64,000 bases of DNA from JAVKMO01 sp031539345 (GTDB lineage Bacteria > Bacteroidota > Bacteroidia > Chitinophagales > Chitinophagaceae), in NCBI GenBank assembly GCA_031539345.1, contig JAVKMO010000023.1, forward strand, positions 7,291 to 71,290, given 5' to 3'. The translations under genes were made by a program, and so were the position numbers. Each line of letters opens with the position of its first letter. Within the stretch, counting starts at the first letter, position 1. This document shows, piece by piece, positions 18,364 to 27,472 of the stretch. The notes under the pieces were generated by a model, which searched no databases, was not told the DNA's origin, and worked only from the letters and a program-made list of their open reading frames with translations.

Positions 18364-19146
18364 TTATTTGAAAATTGTTTCTTTAATAATAATGTAAATA
18401 CCCATAACAAGAACAACCCAACCAAAAGCAGGTTTTAGTTTTTCGTTGCTGATACGTTTACTGAGTTGAAGCCCCAATAATATTCCTACTATGGCAAGTG
18501 CAGTAAAGAAGAGTAAAAATTGCCATTCAATAATGGTATGATGAAGACTGCCAGCAAAACCCACTAAAGCATTCAATGCAATGATTACTAACGAAGTAGC
18601 GACTGCATTTTTCATCGACAAATTGCCATAAAATAATAACGTTGGTATAATTAAAAAACCGCCACCTACACCCACAAATCCAGTAAGCGTACCAATTATA
18701 AATCCTAAAATTACTAAGTTCAATAAACTTGATGAGGTATTTTGGGTCTCAATTTTGTTACCATTTCTTATCATTGAGATTGAGGCAAAAATCATTAACA
18801 CAGCAAATGATAATAGAATTAAAAAATCTTTACTGATTACAAATTCTCCTATTACAAAAAAAGTTTCGGGCAAATTTAGAACTATAAATTTTCTCATTAT
18901 CAGTACAGCTAAAACACTTGGAATGCCAAAAAACAGGACAGATTTAAAGCCAATTTTTCTTTCTGCTATTCCTTTAATACTTCCTGCTAATGCTGAAATA
19001 CCAACTATAAATAAAGAATAGGTAGTTGCATTTGATGGCTCTATTTTAAATAAATATACTAATACAGGAATAGTAAGTATAGAACCACCGCTACCGATTA
19101 AGCCAAGAGAAATGCCAATTAAAATTGCTAATATAAAACCCACCAT
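18364..19146 (-). CDS. TauE/SafE-family anion permease
   Basis: Membrane protein of 260 residues with about eight hydrophobic helices in two related halves. Each half opens with a Gly-rich motif: GISLGLIGSGGSILTIPVL near residue 11 and GTLTGFVGVGGGFLIIPTL near 152, the internal repeat of the TauE/SafE family of sulfite, sulfonate or sulfoacetate exporters. It lies upstream of the persulfide-dioxygenase/rhodanese gene on the same strand (139 bp between). Export of sulfite made by that enzyme is a plausible role, by context only. Confidence 0.88.
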   Translation of the reverse strand: MVGFILAILIGISLGLIGSGGSILTIPVLVYLFKIEPSNATTYSLFIVGISALAGSIKGIAERKIGFKSVLFFGIPSVLAVLIMRKFIVLNLPETFFVIGEFVISKDFLILLSFAVLMIFASISMIRNGNKIETQNTSSSLLNLVILGFIIGTLTGFVGVGGGFLIIPTLLFYGNLSMKNAVATSLVIIALNALVGFAGSLHHTIIEWQFLLFFTALAIVGILLGLQLSKRISNEKLKPAFGWVVLVMGIYIIIKETIFK

Positions 19147-19251
19147 TTGAATCTATAGATTAAATAAAGTTTTTCAAATTCAGCGGTATCAATGCTTTAC
19201 AAGTCAAATACAAAAATAATCCATTTAACATAATATCAATTATAGGAAAAA

Positions 19252-20766
19252 CTACAAAAGATTTTCAGGTCTCATTTGTGGGAAAAATAAAACGTCCTGT
19301 ATCGATGTTTGACCTGTCATTAACATAGTTAAGCGGTCTATGCCAATCCCAATACCAGCTGTTGGAGGCATTCCATATTCTAAGGCACGTAAAAAATCTT
19401 GGTCAATAAACATGGCTTCTTTGTCGCCGCGTTCTTGTAATTTCATTTGTTCTTCAAAACGCTGACGTTGGTCTATTGGGTCATTTAATTCACTATAAGC
19501 ATTGGCAATTTCTTTTCCGTTTACAATCAACTCAAAGCGTTCTACAAGTCCTTTTTTTGTGCGATGCTTTTTTGTTAGCGGACTCATTTCAATTGGATAA
19601 TCAATGACAAAAGTGGGTTCTATAAATTGATGTTCGCAAAGCGTCCCAAATAATTCATCAATCAATTTTGCTTTTCCATAATGAGCTTCAAAGTGAATAT
19701 GATGTTTTTTGCAAAGGGTTTTTAGTTCTTCTTCAGTTTTGTTTTCAATGTTTTCACCGCTTGCGTTTTCTATGGCATCTAAAATGCCAATGCGTTGAAA
19801 AGGTGCTTTAAAATTGATGCTTTTATCACCCACTTGCACACTTGTTGTATTGTGTAATGTAAGGGCAATTTGTTCCAATAAACGCTCGGTTACGTCCATC
19901 ATCCAAAAATAATCTTTGTAAGCTGCATAAAATTCAAGCACCGTAAATTCTGGGTTATGCGTTCTGTCCATCCCTTCATTTCTAAAATCTTTTGCAAATT
20001 CATATACGCCTTCAAAGCCACCAACAATCAGTCTTTTTAGGTATAATTCATTGGCTATACGCAGATAAAGAGGAACATCTAAGGCATTGTGATGTGTAAT
20101 AAAAGGACGTGCAGTTGCACCACCGGGAATACTTTGTAAAATGGGCGTTTCAACTTCTAAATATCCCATTTGATTGTAAAAATTGCGTATGGTATTGATG
20201 ATTTTTGTACGACTAATAAATACATTTTTAATGGCAGGGTTGATAATTAAATCAGCATAACGCTGTCTGTATCGAAACTCTACGTCTTCTACTGCGTCAA
20301 ATGTTTCGCCTTCTTTTTCTTTTACAACGGGCAAAGGTTTGAGGCTTTTTGTAAGCAATTGAAAAGAAGTTGCATGAAGCGACATTTCGCCTGTTTTTGT
20401 TGTAAATAAATATCCCGTTACGCCAATAATATCACCCATATCAAGGTGTTTTTTCCATACAATGTCATACATTGTTTTGTCTTCTTGTGGGCAGACATCA
20501 TCTCTGCGAATATAAATTTGGAGTTTCCCAGTACTATCTTGCAATACCGCAAAAGATGCTTTTCCCATATCTCTAACACTCATGATTCTGCCTGCAAAAG
20601 ATATATTTTGAAATAATTCTTTTTTGTCTTCGTGGTATGTTTTTTTTAATTCTTCAGCCGTATGCGTAACGTCAAATAAAGGTGCAGGATATGGGTCAAT
20701 GCCAAGCGCAATAAGGTCTTGTAATTTTTGTCGTCTTAAAATTTCTTGTTCTGATAAATGTTGCAT
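19252..20766 (-). CDS. lysS: Lysyl-tRNA synthetase, class II
   Basis: Charges tRNA-Lys. The 504 residues comprise an OB-fold anticodon domain (about 55-145; FAGRIMSVRDMGKASF) and the class II catalytic core: motif 1 GYLEVETPILQSIPGGATARPF, motif 2 FRNEGMDRTHNPEFT, motif 3 GIGIGIDRLTMLMTG near the C-terminus. ATG at 20766. It is the last gene of a tight run yidC-rfbC-smr-lysS with gaps of 13, 10 and 32 bp. Confidence 0.96.
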   Translation of the reverse strand: MQHLSEQEILRRQKLQDLIALGIDPYPAPLFDVTHTAEELKKTYHEDKKELFQNISFAGRIMSVRDMGKASFAVLQDSTGKLQIYIRRDDVCPQEDKTMYDIVWKKHLDMGDIIGVTGYLFTTKTGEMSLHATSFQLLTKSLKPLPVVKEKEGETFDAVEDVEFRYRQRYADLIINPAIKNVFISRTKIINTIRNFYNQMGYLEVETPILQSIPGGATARPFITHHNALDVPLYLRIANELYLKRLIVGGFEGVYEFAKDFRNEGMDRTHNPEFTVLEFYAAYKDYFWMMDVTERLLEQIALTLHNTTSVQVGDKSINFKAPFQRIGILDAIENASGENIENKTEEELKTLCKKHHIHFEAHYGKAKLIDELFGTLCEHQFIEPTFVIDYPIEMSPLTKKHRTKKGLVERFELIVNGKEIANAYSELNDPIDQRQRFEEQMKLQERGDKEAMFIDQDFLRALEYGMPPTAGIGIGIDRLTMLMTGQTSIQDVLFFPQMRPENLL

Positions 20767-20798
20767 AAAATAAAATCTATAATGATCAATAAAATAAA

Positions 20799-21806
20799 TT
20801 AAAAAAATACTTCTGTTGCACCAAAGCCATAAAGGGGGTGATAGTGATTATGAAACTTTTTCACAAATGACATTTTTGAGAGATGAGTATGAATTTCATG
20901 ACGCAATTTTCCTGTGCCAATACCATGAATAATAATCATGCTAAATAAATTGTCTCGCAGTGCCAAGTCAATATATTTTTCCACTTCTTGCAATTGAAGT
21001 TGGAGGATTTCATAGTTAGAAAGTCTATTGTATTGGTTTGTTATTTTTTCTATATGAACATCAATAACATATTTTGATAAGCCTGTTTGCATGAGTGCTT
21101 GAGGCGTTTTTAAAGCAGAAGATGTGGTTGTTTTTTTTTGTTTCAATAACTGTAGAGTCGCTGCACTAATTTTCTCTACACTTTCTTTTTCTGCTTCTAT
21201 AGGAATACACAAACTACTCTCTTGCCCAGACAAAAGCAAATGAATTTTATTCATCATTTCTTGCGGTTTGGGTTTAAAAATAAAGCGTGATGCCTTGCGT
21301 TCATGGTTTTGTTTATAGCTTTTTTTTTCGTCTGAATGCCAAGATAAACAAAGGCGTAAACTGTCGCTTAAATAGTCAAAAGGAATGTCGTGTAAATATA
21401 AATTTTGTTGTCCTAACAGCATGGTTTCTAACCCAAACAACGTTTCATTTCTGCAACTTTGCTCATAACGAAAAGACAAATTTTTACCGCTTTGATTGCT
21501 TAAATAAATTTTGAAATACGCAATTTGAGGGTTTTGCTTATCATCAACAAATTGAGGAAGAAAAGAAAAGTTTAACGCATTGATATTGCTTTCAACAAGC
21601 GGTTCATGGTATTGTATTTTATTTTCTTGTTTGGCTTTTTTGGGTGTAAAAAAAGTGTAAGTAGGATATTGGAGATGTTCTGCAAAAACAGGAAACAAAA
21701 CGCCTTTTACTTCAACAAGATATTCTTTAGCATTCACTTGTTCTTGAATAATGCCCTCCTCTTGCGTATGAATTAAAATAACTTTATCGCCTATCCAATA
21801 TTCCAT
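20799..21806 (-). CDS. DUF2027/Smr-domain protein
   Basis: Product of 335 residues. The N-terminus MEYWIGDKVILIHTQEEGII forms a small beta domain of the DUF2027 type found in Bacteroidota. A middle beta-rich region follows, then a long linker. The C-terminal Smr domain contains IDVHIEKI and the HGIGTGKLR motif, which in MutS2-type proteins has nicking or RNA-cleaving activity. An open frame runs 32 codons upstream into rfbC, but the ATG at 21806 leaves a 10-bp gap and starts at the domain. A role in nucleic acid processing is inferred. Confidence 0.82.
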   Translation of the reverse strand: MEYWIGDKVILIHTQEEGIIQEQVNAKEYLVEVKGVLFPVFAEHLQYPTYTFFTPKKAKQENKIQYHEPLVESNINALNFSFLPQFVDDKQNPQIAYFKIYLSNQSGKNLSFRYEQSCRNETLFGLETMLLGQQNLYLHDIPFDYLSDSLRLCLSWHSDEKKSYKQNHERKASRFIFKPKPQEMMNKIHLLLSGQESSLCIPIEAEKESVEKISAATLQLLKQKKTTTSSALKTPQALMQTGLSKYVIDVHIEKITNQYNRLSNYEILQLQLQEVEKYIDLALRDNLFSMIIIHGIGTGKLRHEIHTHLSKMSFVKKFHNHYHPLYGFGATEVFF

Positions 21807-21816
21807 CACAAAACAA

Positions 21817-22362
21817 TTAGAACAAAATGGCTTCGTTGATGGATAATAACTTTTTGTCTTTATCTGAAACCAACGCTTTTTGAGCATCAATTTTCCAATC
21901 AATATTTAAAGTTGGGTCATTGTAAATAATTCCTCCTTCAGCTGCTTTGTGGTAAAAATTGTCGCACTTGTACATAATTTCTGCTGTTTCTGAAAGTACG
22001 CTAAAACCATGTGCAAAGCCTTTTGGTATAAGGAGTTGAAGTTTATTTTCAGCACTCAATTCGATGCTAAAAGTTTGTTTGAAAGTTGCAGAATCGGGGC
22101 GAATATCAACTGCAACGTCTAAAATTTTCCCTTGTAATACACGGACTAATTTTGTCTGTGCATACTCCCCTATTTGAAAATGCAATCCTCTAATTACACC
22201 ATAGCAAGAAAAGGATTGATTATCTTGTATAAATTTATAGTGCAAATTTTGTTGGCGAAAATTTTGCTCGTTATAGCTTTCAAAAAAATAACCTCTATCA
22301 TCTTTAAACACAGCAGGTTCAAAAACAAATAAATCGGCGATGGGCGTGGCTTTAAATGGCAT
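21817..22362 (-). CDS. rfbC: dTDP-4-dehydrorhamnose 3,5-epimerase
   Basis: RmlC-type cupin that epimerises dTDP-6-deoxy-D-xylo-4-hexulose on the way to dTDP-L-rhamnose. It has 181 residues with the start MPFKATPIADLFVFEPAVFKDDRGYFFESYN, the catalytic His in GVIRGLHFQ, FAHGFSVLSE, and the catalytic Tyr region YKCDNFYHKAAEGGI. The other rml genes (rfbA, B, D) are not in the window. It is sandwiched between yidC (13 bp) and the Smr gene (10 bp), so its expression is tied to them. Confidence 0.95.
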   Translation of the reverse strand: MPFKATPIADLFVFEPAVFKDDRGYFFESYNEQNFRQQNLHYKFIQDNQSFSCYGVIRGLHFQIGEYAQTKLVRVLQGKILDVAVDIRPDSATFKQTFSIELSAENKLQLLIPKGFAHGFSVLSETAEIMYKCDNFYHKAAEGGIIYNDPTLNIDWKIDAQKALVSDKDKKLLSINEAILF

Positions 22363-22375
22363 TGTCTTATTTTTT

Positions 22376-24199
22376 TTATTTTTTATTCGGTAATCCTTTG
22401 GCTTTCTTTTGTGTTTCTTGAAGTTGTTCTATCTTTTGCATCCAAGATGATTTTTGTTTTGGTGCTTTTCTTTTTGCTTCCATTTGTGCTAATAATTTAT
22501 CGTGGTTGATAATGTAATTTTGAATGATAAATTGAAGCAATAACGTAATCGTATTTGAAGCGGTATAATACCAAGTTAAAGAGGAAGGGAGTGAATTGAA
22601 AAAACCTAATAAAATAAAAGGGAAAATATATGGCATATACTTGAGCATAGGGTTGCCTTGGTCGGGCGTATTTTTCATGCCCATATAAGAAATTAAGAAA
22701 CTTGTAATTACATTTAGAATTGTAAATAAACTGATGTGGTCGCCATAAAAAGGAATTGAAAATCCAAATTGATAAATACTATCAAACGAAGACAAGTCTT
22801 TTGCCCATAAAAATTGTTGTCCTCTTAAATCAATGCACGAATTGAAAAAATAATACAAAGACAAAAAGATAGGAATTTGTAGCAACGCAGGAATGCAGCC
22901 TCCAAGCGGATTTACACCAGCTGTTCGATACAGTTCCATTTGTTTCATCGCATAGCCTTGTTGATCATCGCCAAATTTTTTCTTGAGTTCATCTAATTCA
23001 GGTTTAAGAATTTTCATTTTTGCCGAACTCGTATAACTCGAATACAAAAGTGGTGCAGTAATGAGGCGCAAAAAAATGGTCAGTAATAAAATTACAATAC
23101 CAAAGTTGGCAATATGTGATTTTAAAAAATTAAAAACAGGAATAACAACGCCTTTGTTGACATATTTCACAAACGAATAAAAGCCTTGACCAATATTCAT
23201 AATGCGTTCTAATTCTATATTGTATTGCTTTAAATCTTTGTATGAAGTTGGACCATAATAAAATTGAAATGCAAGGTCATTGTTTGAAGAAAGGCTCGCC
23301 GTAAAGTTGGTTTTATTACTTAAAAAATAGGCTTGTGTCGTATCTGTATAGATGACACTTTCATTTTTAACATTCTCCAAATTGTTTTTTGCAATGAGCG
23401 TGTGATTGAAAAATTGTTGCTTAATGCTCACCCATTTTAATGGTTTTTCAAACGTTTCGTTAGAGCCATTTCCTACAGTAAAATAATCAAAATCTTTTTC
23501 ATTTGTAAAAATACTGACTTGTGCTTGCGTTTTTTCATAGTCTAAATTCTTTTCGTGCCTTTGAAGATAACTCAACCAATTGAAATGAATTTTAGCATCT
23601 TTAAAAAGGGTATTTCCAGGATTTGTTTTAATGGTAAAATCAAATAAATAACCATCACGTGGCAAGGTGTAAATGTGTCGCAAGGTGTTGTTTTTACTTG
23701 TATAGGTAAACGTGATTTGCTGCGAACTGTCAGCATTTCTAACAATAGTGGGTTTATTGAAAACAATATCGTTGGTGTTTTTTTCTACATTATTTTCTGT
23801 TACAATGGGATAAAAAAAAGAAAAAGATTTGTTATTGATGAGTGTTGCTTGTGGTTGGTTAAAAGACGAAATATGCTTTAAATCGTAGCGAATGGGTAAT
23901 CCGCCTTGGTTAGAAAAAGTAATCGTATAATCTTTTGTTTCGATGATGGTTATATCAGCAGCAACGGCTTTCATTTCACTTGTTGCTGGTGCTAGTATTG
24001 CAGTCGATTTGTTGTTCATTTTAAGGTTTCTATCTCCTACTCTATTGGACGTTTTCTTTTCTATTAAAGCCAAAGAATCTGCAACTCTTTTTCGTTGTAA
24101 TTCGATTTCTTTTTGCCCAATGCTGTTGTAATAAAAGTAACCAAAAAACAAAAGACCTAATAAGCTAAATCCAATGACTGTGTTTTTGTCAAAATTCAT
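22376..24199 (-). CDS. yidC: Membrane protein insertase YidC
   Basis: Inner-membrane insertase of 607 residues. The N-terminal helix (about 8-24) is followed by a large periplasmic beta-sandwich domain (about 60-345), then the conserved five-helix core (about 350-570) with YTSSAKMKILKPELDELKKKFGDD and NPLGGCIPALLQIPIFLSLYYFFNSCIDLRGQQFLWAKDL. A basic tail ends the protein, as is common in Bacteroidota. It inserts small membrane proteins such as the ATP synthase c subunit, whose operon lies directly upstream, separated by a terminator. Confidence 0.96.
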   Translation of the reverse strand: MNFDKNTVIGFSLLGLLFFGYFYYNSIGQKEIELQRKRVADSLALIEKKTSNRVGDRNLKMNNKSTAILAPATSEMKAVAADITIIETKDYTITFSNQGGLPIRYDLKHISSFNQPQATLINNKSFSFFYPIVTENNVEKNTNDIVFNKPTIVRNADSSQQITFTYTSKNNTLRHIYTLPRDGYLFDFTIKTNPGNTLFKDAKIHFNWLSYLQRHEKNLDYEKTQAQVSIFTNEKDFDYFTVGNGSNETFEKPLKWVSIKQQFFNHTLIAKNNLENVKNESVIYTDTTQAYFLSNKTNFTASLSSNNDLAFQFYYGPTSYKDLKQYNIELERIMNIGQGFYSFVKYVNKGVVIPVFNFLKSHIANFGIVILLLTIFLRLITAPLLYSSYTSSAKMKILKPELDELKKKFGDDQQGYAMKQMELYRTAGVNPLGGCIPALLQIPIFLSLYYFFNSCIDLRGQQFLWAKDLSSFDSIYQFGFSIPFYGDHISLFTILNVITSFLISYMGMKNTPDQGNPMLKYMPYIFPFILLGFFNSLPSSLTWYYTASNTITLLLQFIIQNYIINHDKLLAQMEAKRKAPKQKSSWMQKIEQLQETQKKAKGLPNKK

Positions 24200-24278
24200 G
24201 TATGTAATTTTATTTTCAAGTAAAAAAGGGTTCTAATATAATGAAGATTTTAGGTACTGATTGATTTAAAATACACGC

Positions 24279-24314
24279 AAAAAAAAATCATCCCTCTAAA
24301 TATGAAGGATGATT
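24279..24314 (-). terminator. Rho-independent terminator after atpF
   Basis: On the minus strand, an 8-bp stem (AATCATCC with GGATGATT) is followed by a run of nine T (A-run at 24279-24287 on the plus strand). It lies 20 bp past the atpF stop and marks the end of the atpB-E-F unit, before yidC. Confidence 0.8.
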
Positions 24315-24334
24315 AGGCATTTTTTTTGTGAATA

Positions 24335-24829
24335 TTAATTCGCAGAAATATCTGCAATCGCTTTTTCAATCATTTTTTCTTGCTCTTTCGTTGGTTTTAA
24401 TTTTTCTTTTAAGATTTTTTCTGTTGTTGCAATAACGAGTTCTGCAATATTTTGTTTAATGTCTTGCATTATTTTTTCTTGATTTTTTTGACCATCAGCT
24501 TTTGCAGCAGCAATAATTTTTGTTGCTTCCGTTTTTGCTTTTTCTTGTGCTTCACTAATAATTTGTTGTTTTAGTGTTTGACCATCTGCAATTATTTTTT
24601 GTTTTTCTGCTTGTGCTTCTTTTAAAAGTTGGTTTGTTTTTTCATTGATAGACAGTAAATTAGTTTCTGCTTCTTTTGCTTTTTGCAAAGACGTTTCTAT
24701 AAAAGTTTCTCTCTCGTGGATTGATTTTAAAATAGGCTTCCATGCAAATTTTGCAAGCAATACAAAAACGATAACAAAAGCTAAAGTTGTCCAAACGATT
24801 AAACCTAAATTGGGAAGTAATAATTCCAT
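24335..24829 (-). CDS. atpF: ATP synthase F0 subunit b
   Basis: Peripheral stalk subunit of F1F0 ATP synthase, 164 residues. A single N-terminal membrane helix (about 7-27, LGLIVWTTLAFVIVFVLLAKFAW) is followed by a long charged helix rich in Ala, Lys, Glu and Gln that forms the coiled-coil stalk. It follows atpE, as in typical atp operons, but atpH, atpA and atpG do not come next; a terminator does. Confidence 0.94.
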   Translation of the reverse strand: MELLLPNLGLIVWTTLAFVIVFVLLAKFAWKPILKSIHERETFIETSLQKAKEAETNLLSINEKTNQLLKEAQAEKQKIIADGQTLKQQIISEAQEKAKTEATKIIAAAKADGQKNQEKIMQDIKQNIAELVIATTEKILKEKLKPTKEQEKMIEKAIADISAN

Positions 24830-24872
24830 GATAAAATTTTAATGGATAAATAATTTTTTCAAAATAATAAAA

Positions 24873-24903
24873 TGCACTCTATTGCCCTGTGCTTTAGAGT
24901 GCA
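24873..24903 (-). promoter_or_regulatory. Hairpin between atpE and atpF
   Basis: Inverted repeat with 8-bp arms (TGCACTCT and AGAGTGCA) and a 15-nt loop, sited 14 bp after the atpE stop. On the minus strand it is followed by TTTTATTATTTT, so it resembles a leaky terminator or an mRNA 3'-end stabiliser. This would raise the amount of the c subunit relative to b. Confidence 0.6.
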
Positions 24904-24916
24904 AATGTTGGTTCAA

Positions 24917-25162
24917 TTATTTTAACACTGCTAATACGCCTACAATTACGGCGAATAAAGCAACGCCTTCTACGAAAGCGGCTGTTAAAATCATTGATGC
25001 TCTGATGTCGCCTGCAGCTTCTGGCTGACGAGCAATCGCTTCTGTTGCTCCTTTGCCAATTTGGCCGATACCGATGCCAGCACCTATGGCTGCTAAACCT
25101 GCTCCAATAGCACCACCTAAGTGAGAAGAGCTAACATCTAATAGTACATTCATTAAAGACAT
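24917..25162 (-). CDS. atpE: ATP synthase F0 subunit c
   Basis: Proteolipid that forms the rotor ring, 81 residues with two hydrophobic helices. The polar loop ARQPEAA (about 44-50) contacts F1 and the ion-binding Glu is E65 in FVEGVALF. GIGIGQIGKGAT lines the first helix. Nothing in the helix-2 motif (EG rather than ES/ET) points to Na+ use, so H+ is more likely. It lies between atpB and atpF and is followed by a strong hairpin. Confidence 0.95.
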   Translation of the reverse strand: MSLMNVLLDVSSSHLGGAIGAGLAAIGAGIGIGQIGKGATEAIARQPEAAGDIRASMILTAAFVEGVALFAVIVGVLAVLK

Positions 25163-25193
25163 AACAATTGGGTTTTATGGTTTGAAAAAAAAA

Positions 25194-26285
25194 TTAGTGT
25201 TCGTCGTGGCTACCTTCCATTGCTTGTGCAATAAATACGGCAGTTAAATTGGTGAAAATAAAGGCTTGTATAAATGCAACTAAAATTTCAATCACATAAA
25301 TAAAAACCGTAAAGAGAATCGATACTGGCGAAAAGCCTAAACCGCCACCAATACTTAATTGAGAAAAAATAAAAATGAGCGATATAAAGCAAATAATGAT
25401 GATATGTCCTGCAATCATGTTGGCAAATAAACGCACCATTAAGGCGAAGGGTTTGGTAAAAATACCTATCAATTCTATTGGTATCAAAATCACTTTTACA
25501 AAAATGGGACCCCGAGGCCAGAAAATATGAGACCAAAAATGTTTGTTTGTACTCAATAAAATAACAAGAAGAGAAAATATAGAAAGTGTAAATGTAAATG
25601 CAATATTACCCGTAACGTTTGCAGATCCAGGAATAAGGCCAAATAAATTATTGATGAGGATGAAGAAAAAGACCGTTAAGAAAAACGGCACGTATTTCAT
25701 GCCTTTATGTTTTCCTAAGTTGGCTATGGCAATGTCATTTTTTACAAATAATATAACGGGTTCTAAAAAACTTTGTATGCCTCGTGGTGTTTTTTTTGCA
25801 TCTTGAACATATACTTTTGTGGCTTTTAAAACTATCCACACAAAAAACAATAACGCAAGTAGCATTTGAACTACATTTTTTGTCATTGACAAGTCATAGA
25901 CTTGTATTGTAGCATCAATATTACCTTTGTTATCAACAGGAATAATTTTTTCTTTTTGGAGTGCATAACCGTTGAAATTTTCATGCCCGTGATGAAAGTG
26001 TTGAGACGAAAAACAAGACCAACCTCTTTGTGGAGAATAAACAATAACGGGAAGAGAAAGCGTTGCGTGAAATTCTTTATAGGTGAAAAAATGAAATTCG
26101 TGTGCATCTTGAATATGAGAAAAAATTACTTCGTTAATATCAAAACTGCTACTTGCAGTGTGATGCGTTGTGTCTGCATGAACTAAAGTATCAGCCTTTT
26201 TCTTCGCACTTGTGTCTGCATGATTAGCATGCACAGAAAGTGCAGAAACAAAAAAGAATGCGGTTATCAAAAGCGTTCTGATCAT
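25194..26285 (-). CDS. atpB: ATP synthase F0 subunit a
   Basis: Membrane stator subunit with the proton half-channels. Starting at the ATG at 26285, it has 363 residues, with a signal-like N-terminus (MIRTLLITAFFFVSALSVHA) and a His-rich segment, then the conserved helices. The essential Arg lies in FALMVRLFANMIAGH. The long N-terminal extension is common in Bacteroidota AtpB. An in-frame ATG at 26333 would add 16 residues but would bury the signal sequence, so it is less likely. It heads the short atpB-E-F unit. Confidence 0.93.
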   Translation of the reverse strand: MIRTLLITAFFFVSALSVHANHADTSAKKKADTLVHADTTHHTASSSFDINEVIFSHIQDAHEFHFFTYKEFHATLSLPVIVYSPQRGWSCFSSQHFHHGHENFNGYALQKEKIIPVDNKGNIDATIQVYDLSMTKNVVQMLLALLFFVWIVLKATKVYVQDAKKTPRGIQSFLEPVILFVKNDIAIANLGKHKGMKYVPFFLTVFFFILINNLFGLIPGSANVTGNIAFTFTLSIFSLLVILLSTNKHFWSHIFWPRGPIFVKVILIPIELIGIFTKPFALMVRLFANMIAGHIIIICFISLIFIFSQLSIGGGLGFSPVSILFTVFIYVIEILVAFIQAFIFTNLTAVFIAQAMEGSHDEH

Positions 26286-26367
26286 TTTTATTGTAGAAAT
26301 TTCAAAGCCATTAAGTAAGGTATTGTTGTTCATCTCAATTCAATATTTTAAAACGTTGATACTTGGT

Positions 26368-27357
26368 TTAGACTAATTTTTTACTCACTAAATATTCAGC
26401 AATTTGTACGGCATTGGTGGCGGCTCCTTTTCGCAAATTGTCAGAAACTATCCACATATTTAAAGTGTTTGCTTGTGTTTCATCAATGCGTAATCTACCC
26501 ACAAAAACTTCGTCTTTATTATTAGCATCTTTTGGCATAGGATATTTTTGTTCTTTCGGATTATCAACAACGACTACACCCGGTGCTTCATTTAATATCT
26601 GTGTTACTTCTGCTAACGTAAACGGTTTTTCAAATTCGATATTAACGCTTTCAGAATGCCCTCCCATTACAGGAATTCTAACTGCAGTTGCGGTAACTTT
26701 AATGTTGTCATCACGCATAATTTTTTTTGTTTCTAACACCATTTTCATTTCTTCTTTGGTGTAGAGATTATCCAAAAAAACGTCGATTTGCGGAATAGCA
26801 TTTAAGTCAATTTCGTATTTATACGCCATTTCTCCTTGCACACCTTTGCGTTCATTCATCAATTGGGCAACTGCTTTTACGCCTGTTCCTGTTACAGATT
26901 GATACGTAGAAACGACTACTCTTTTAATGCCATATTTTTGATGTAAAGGCTGTAATGCAACCACCATTTGTATTGTAGAACAATTTGGATTAGCAATAAT
27001 TTTATCGTCTTTTGTTAAACAGTCTGCGTTTACTTCTGGCACAACTAATTTTTTTGTTGGATCCATTCTCCATGCAGAAGAGTTGTCGATAACAACAGTT
27101 CCAACAGATGCAAATTGAGGTGCTAATTCTAAAGAGGTGCTTCCGCCAGCAGAAAAAATAGCAATTGTAGGCACTTGTGAAATGGCTGTTTTCGCACTGA
27201 TGATTTTGTGTGTCTTACCTTTAAATGTAATTTCTTTTCCAACTGATTTTTCTGATGCAACTAAAAGCAATTCTGTAATGGGAAAATTTCTTTCTGCCAA
27301 TACTTCTAACATTTTTGTGCCAACTAATCCTGTAGCACCAACAACGGCAATTTTCAT
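26368..27357 (-). CDS. asd: Aspartate-semialdehyde dehydrogenase
   Basis: Reduces aspartyl phosphate to the semialdehyde, at the branch to lysine/diaminopimelate, threonine and methionine. The 329 residues include the NADP-binding start MKIAVVGATGLVGTKMLEVL, the catalytic Cys126 in ANPNCSTIQMV, and VPVMGGHSESVNIEF with the catalytic His. Length and motifs are standard. It stands alone, 115 bp downstream of the trpB-like gene on the same strand. Confidence 0.95.
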   Translation of the reverse strand: MKIAVVGATGLVGTKMLEVLAERNFPITELLLVASEKSVGKEITFKGKTHKIISAKTAISQVPTIAIFSAGGSTSLELAPQFASVGTVVIDNSSAWRMDPTKKLVVPEVNADCLTKDDKIIANPNCSTIQMVVALQPLHQKYGIKRVVVSTYQSVTGTGVKAVAQLMNERKGVQGEMAYKYEIDLNAIPQIDVFLDNLYTKEEMKMVLETKKIMRDDNIKVTATAVRIPVMGGHSESVNIEFEKPFTLAEVTQILNEAPGVVVVDNPKEQKYPMPKDANNKDEVFVGRLRIDETQANTLNMWIVSDNLRKGAATNAVQIAEYLVSKKLV

Positions 27358-27389
27358 TTTTGAAATAAATATAAATCCATAAAAATGCC

Positions 27390-27405
27390 TTTATCATATG
27401 ATAAA
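27390..27405. repeat. 16-bp perfect palindrome upstream of asd
   Basis: TTTATCATATGATAAA lies 33 bp before the asd start codon. It is a perfect dyad and on the minus strand is followed by GGCATTTTT. It could be an operator for asd or a weak terminator for the trpB-like gene; nothing decides between them. Confidence 0.3.
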
Positions 27406-27472
27406 AGCGGTGCGAAACTATTCAAATAATTGACTTTTAAAATTCCTATTTAAAATTTTTATGCTGTGTATA

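Noticed and set aside
18237..18425. 62-residue frame overlapping the end of the TauE-type gene
   Set aside because: It runs in another frame over the true gene and into the intergenic region; no motif.
25902..26186. Plus-strand frame over the atpB N-terminal region
   Set aside because: Antisense to atpB with many Lys/Asn residues; no support.
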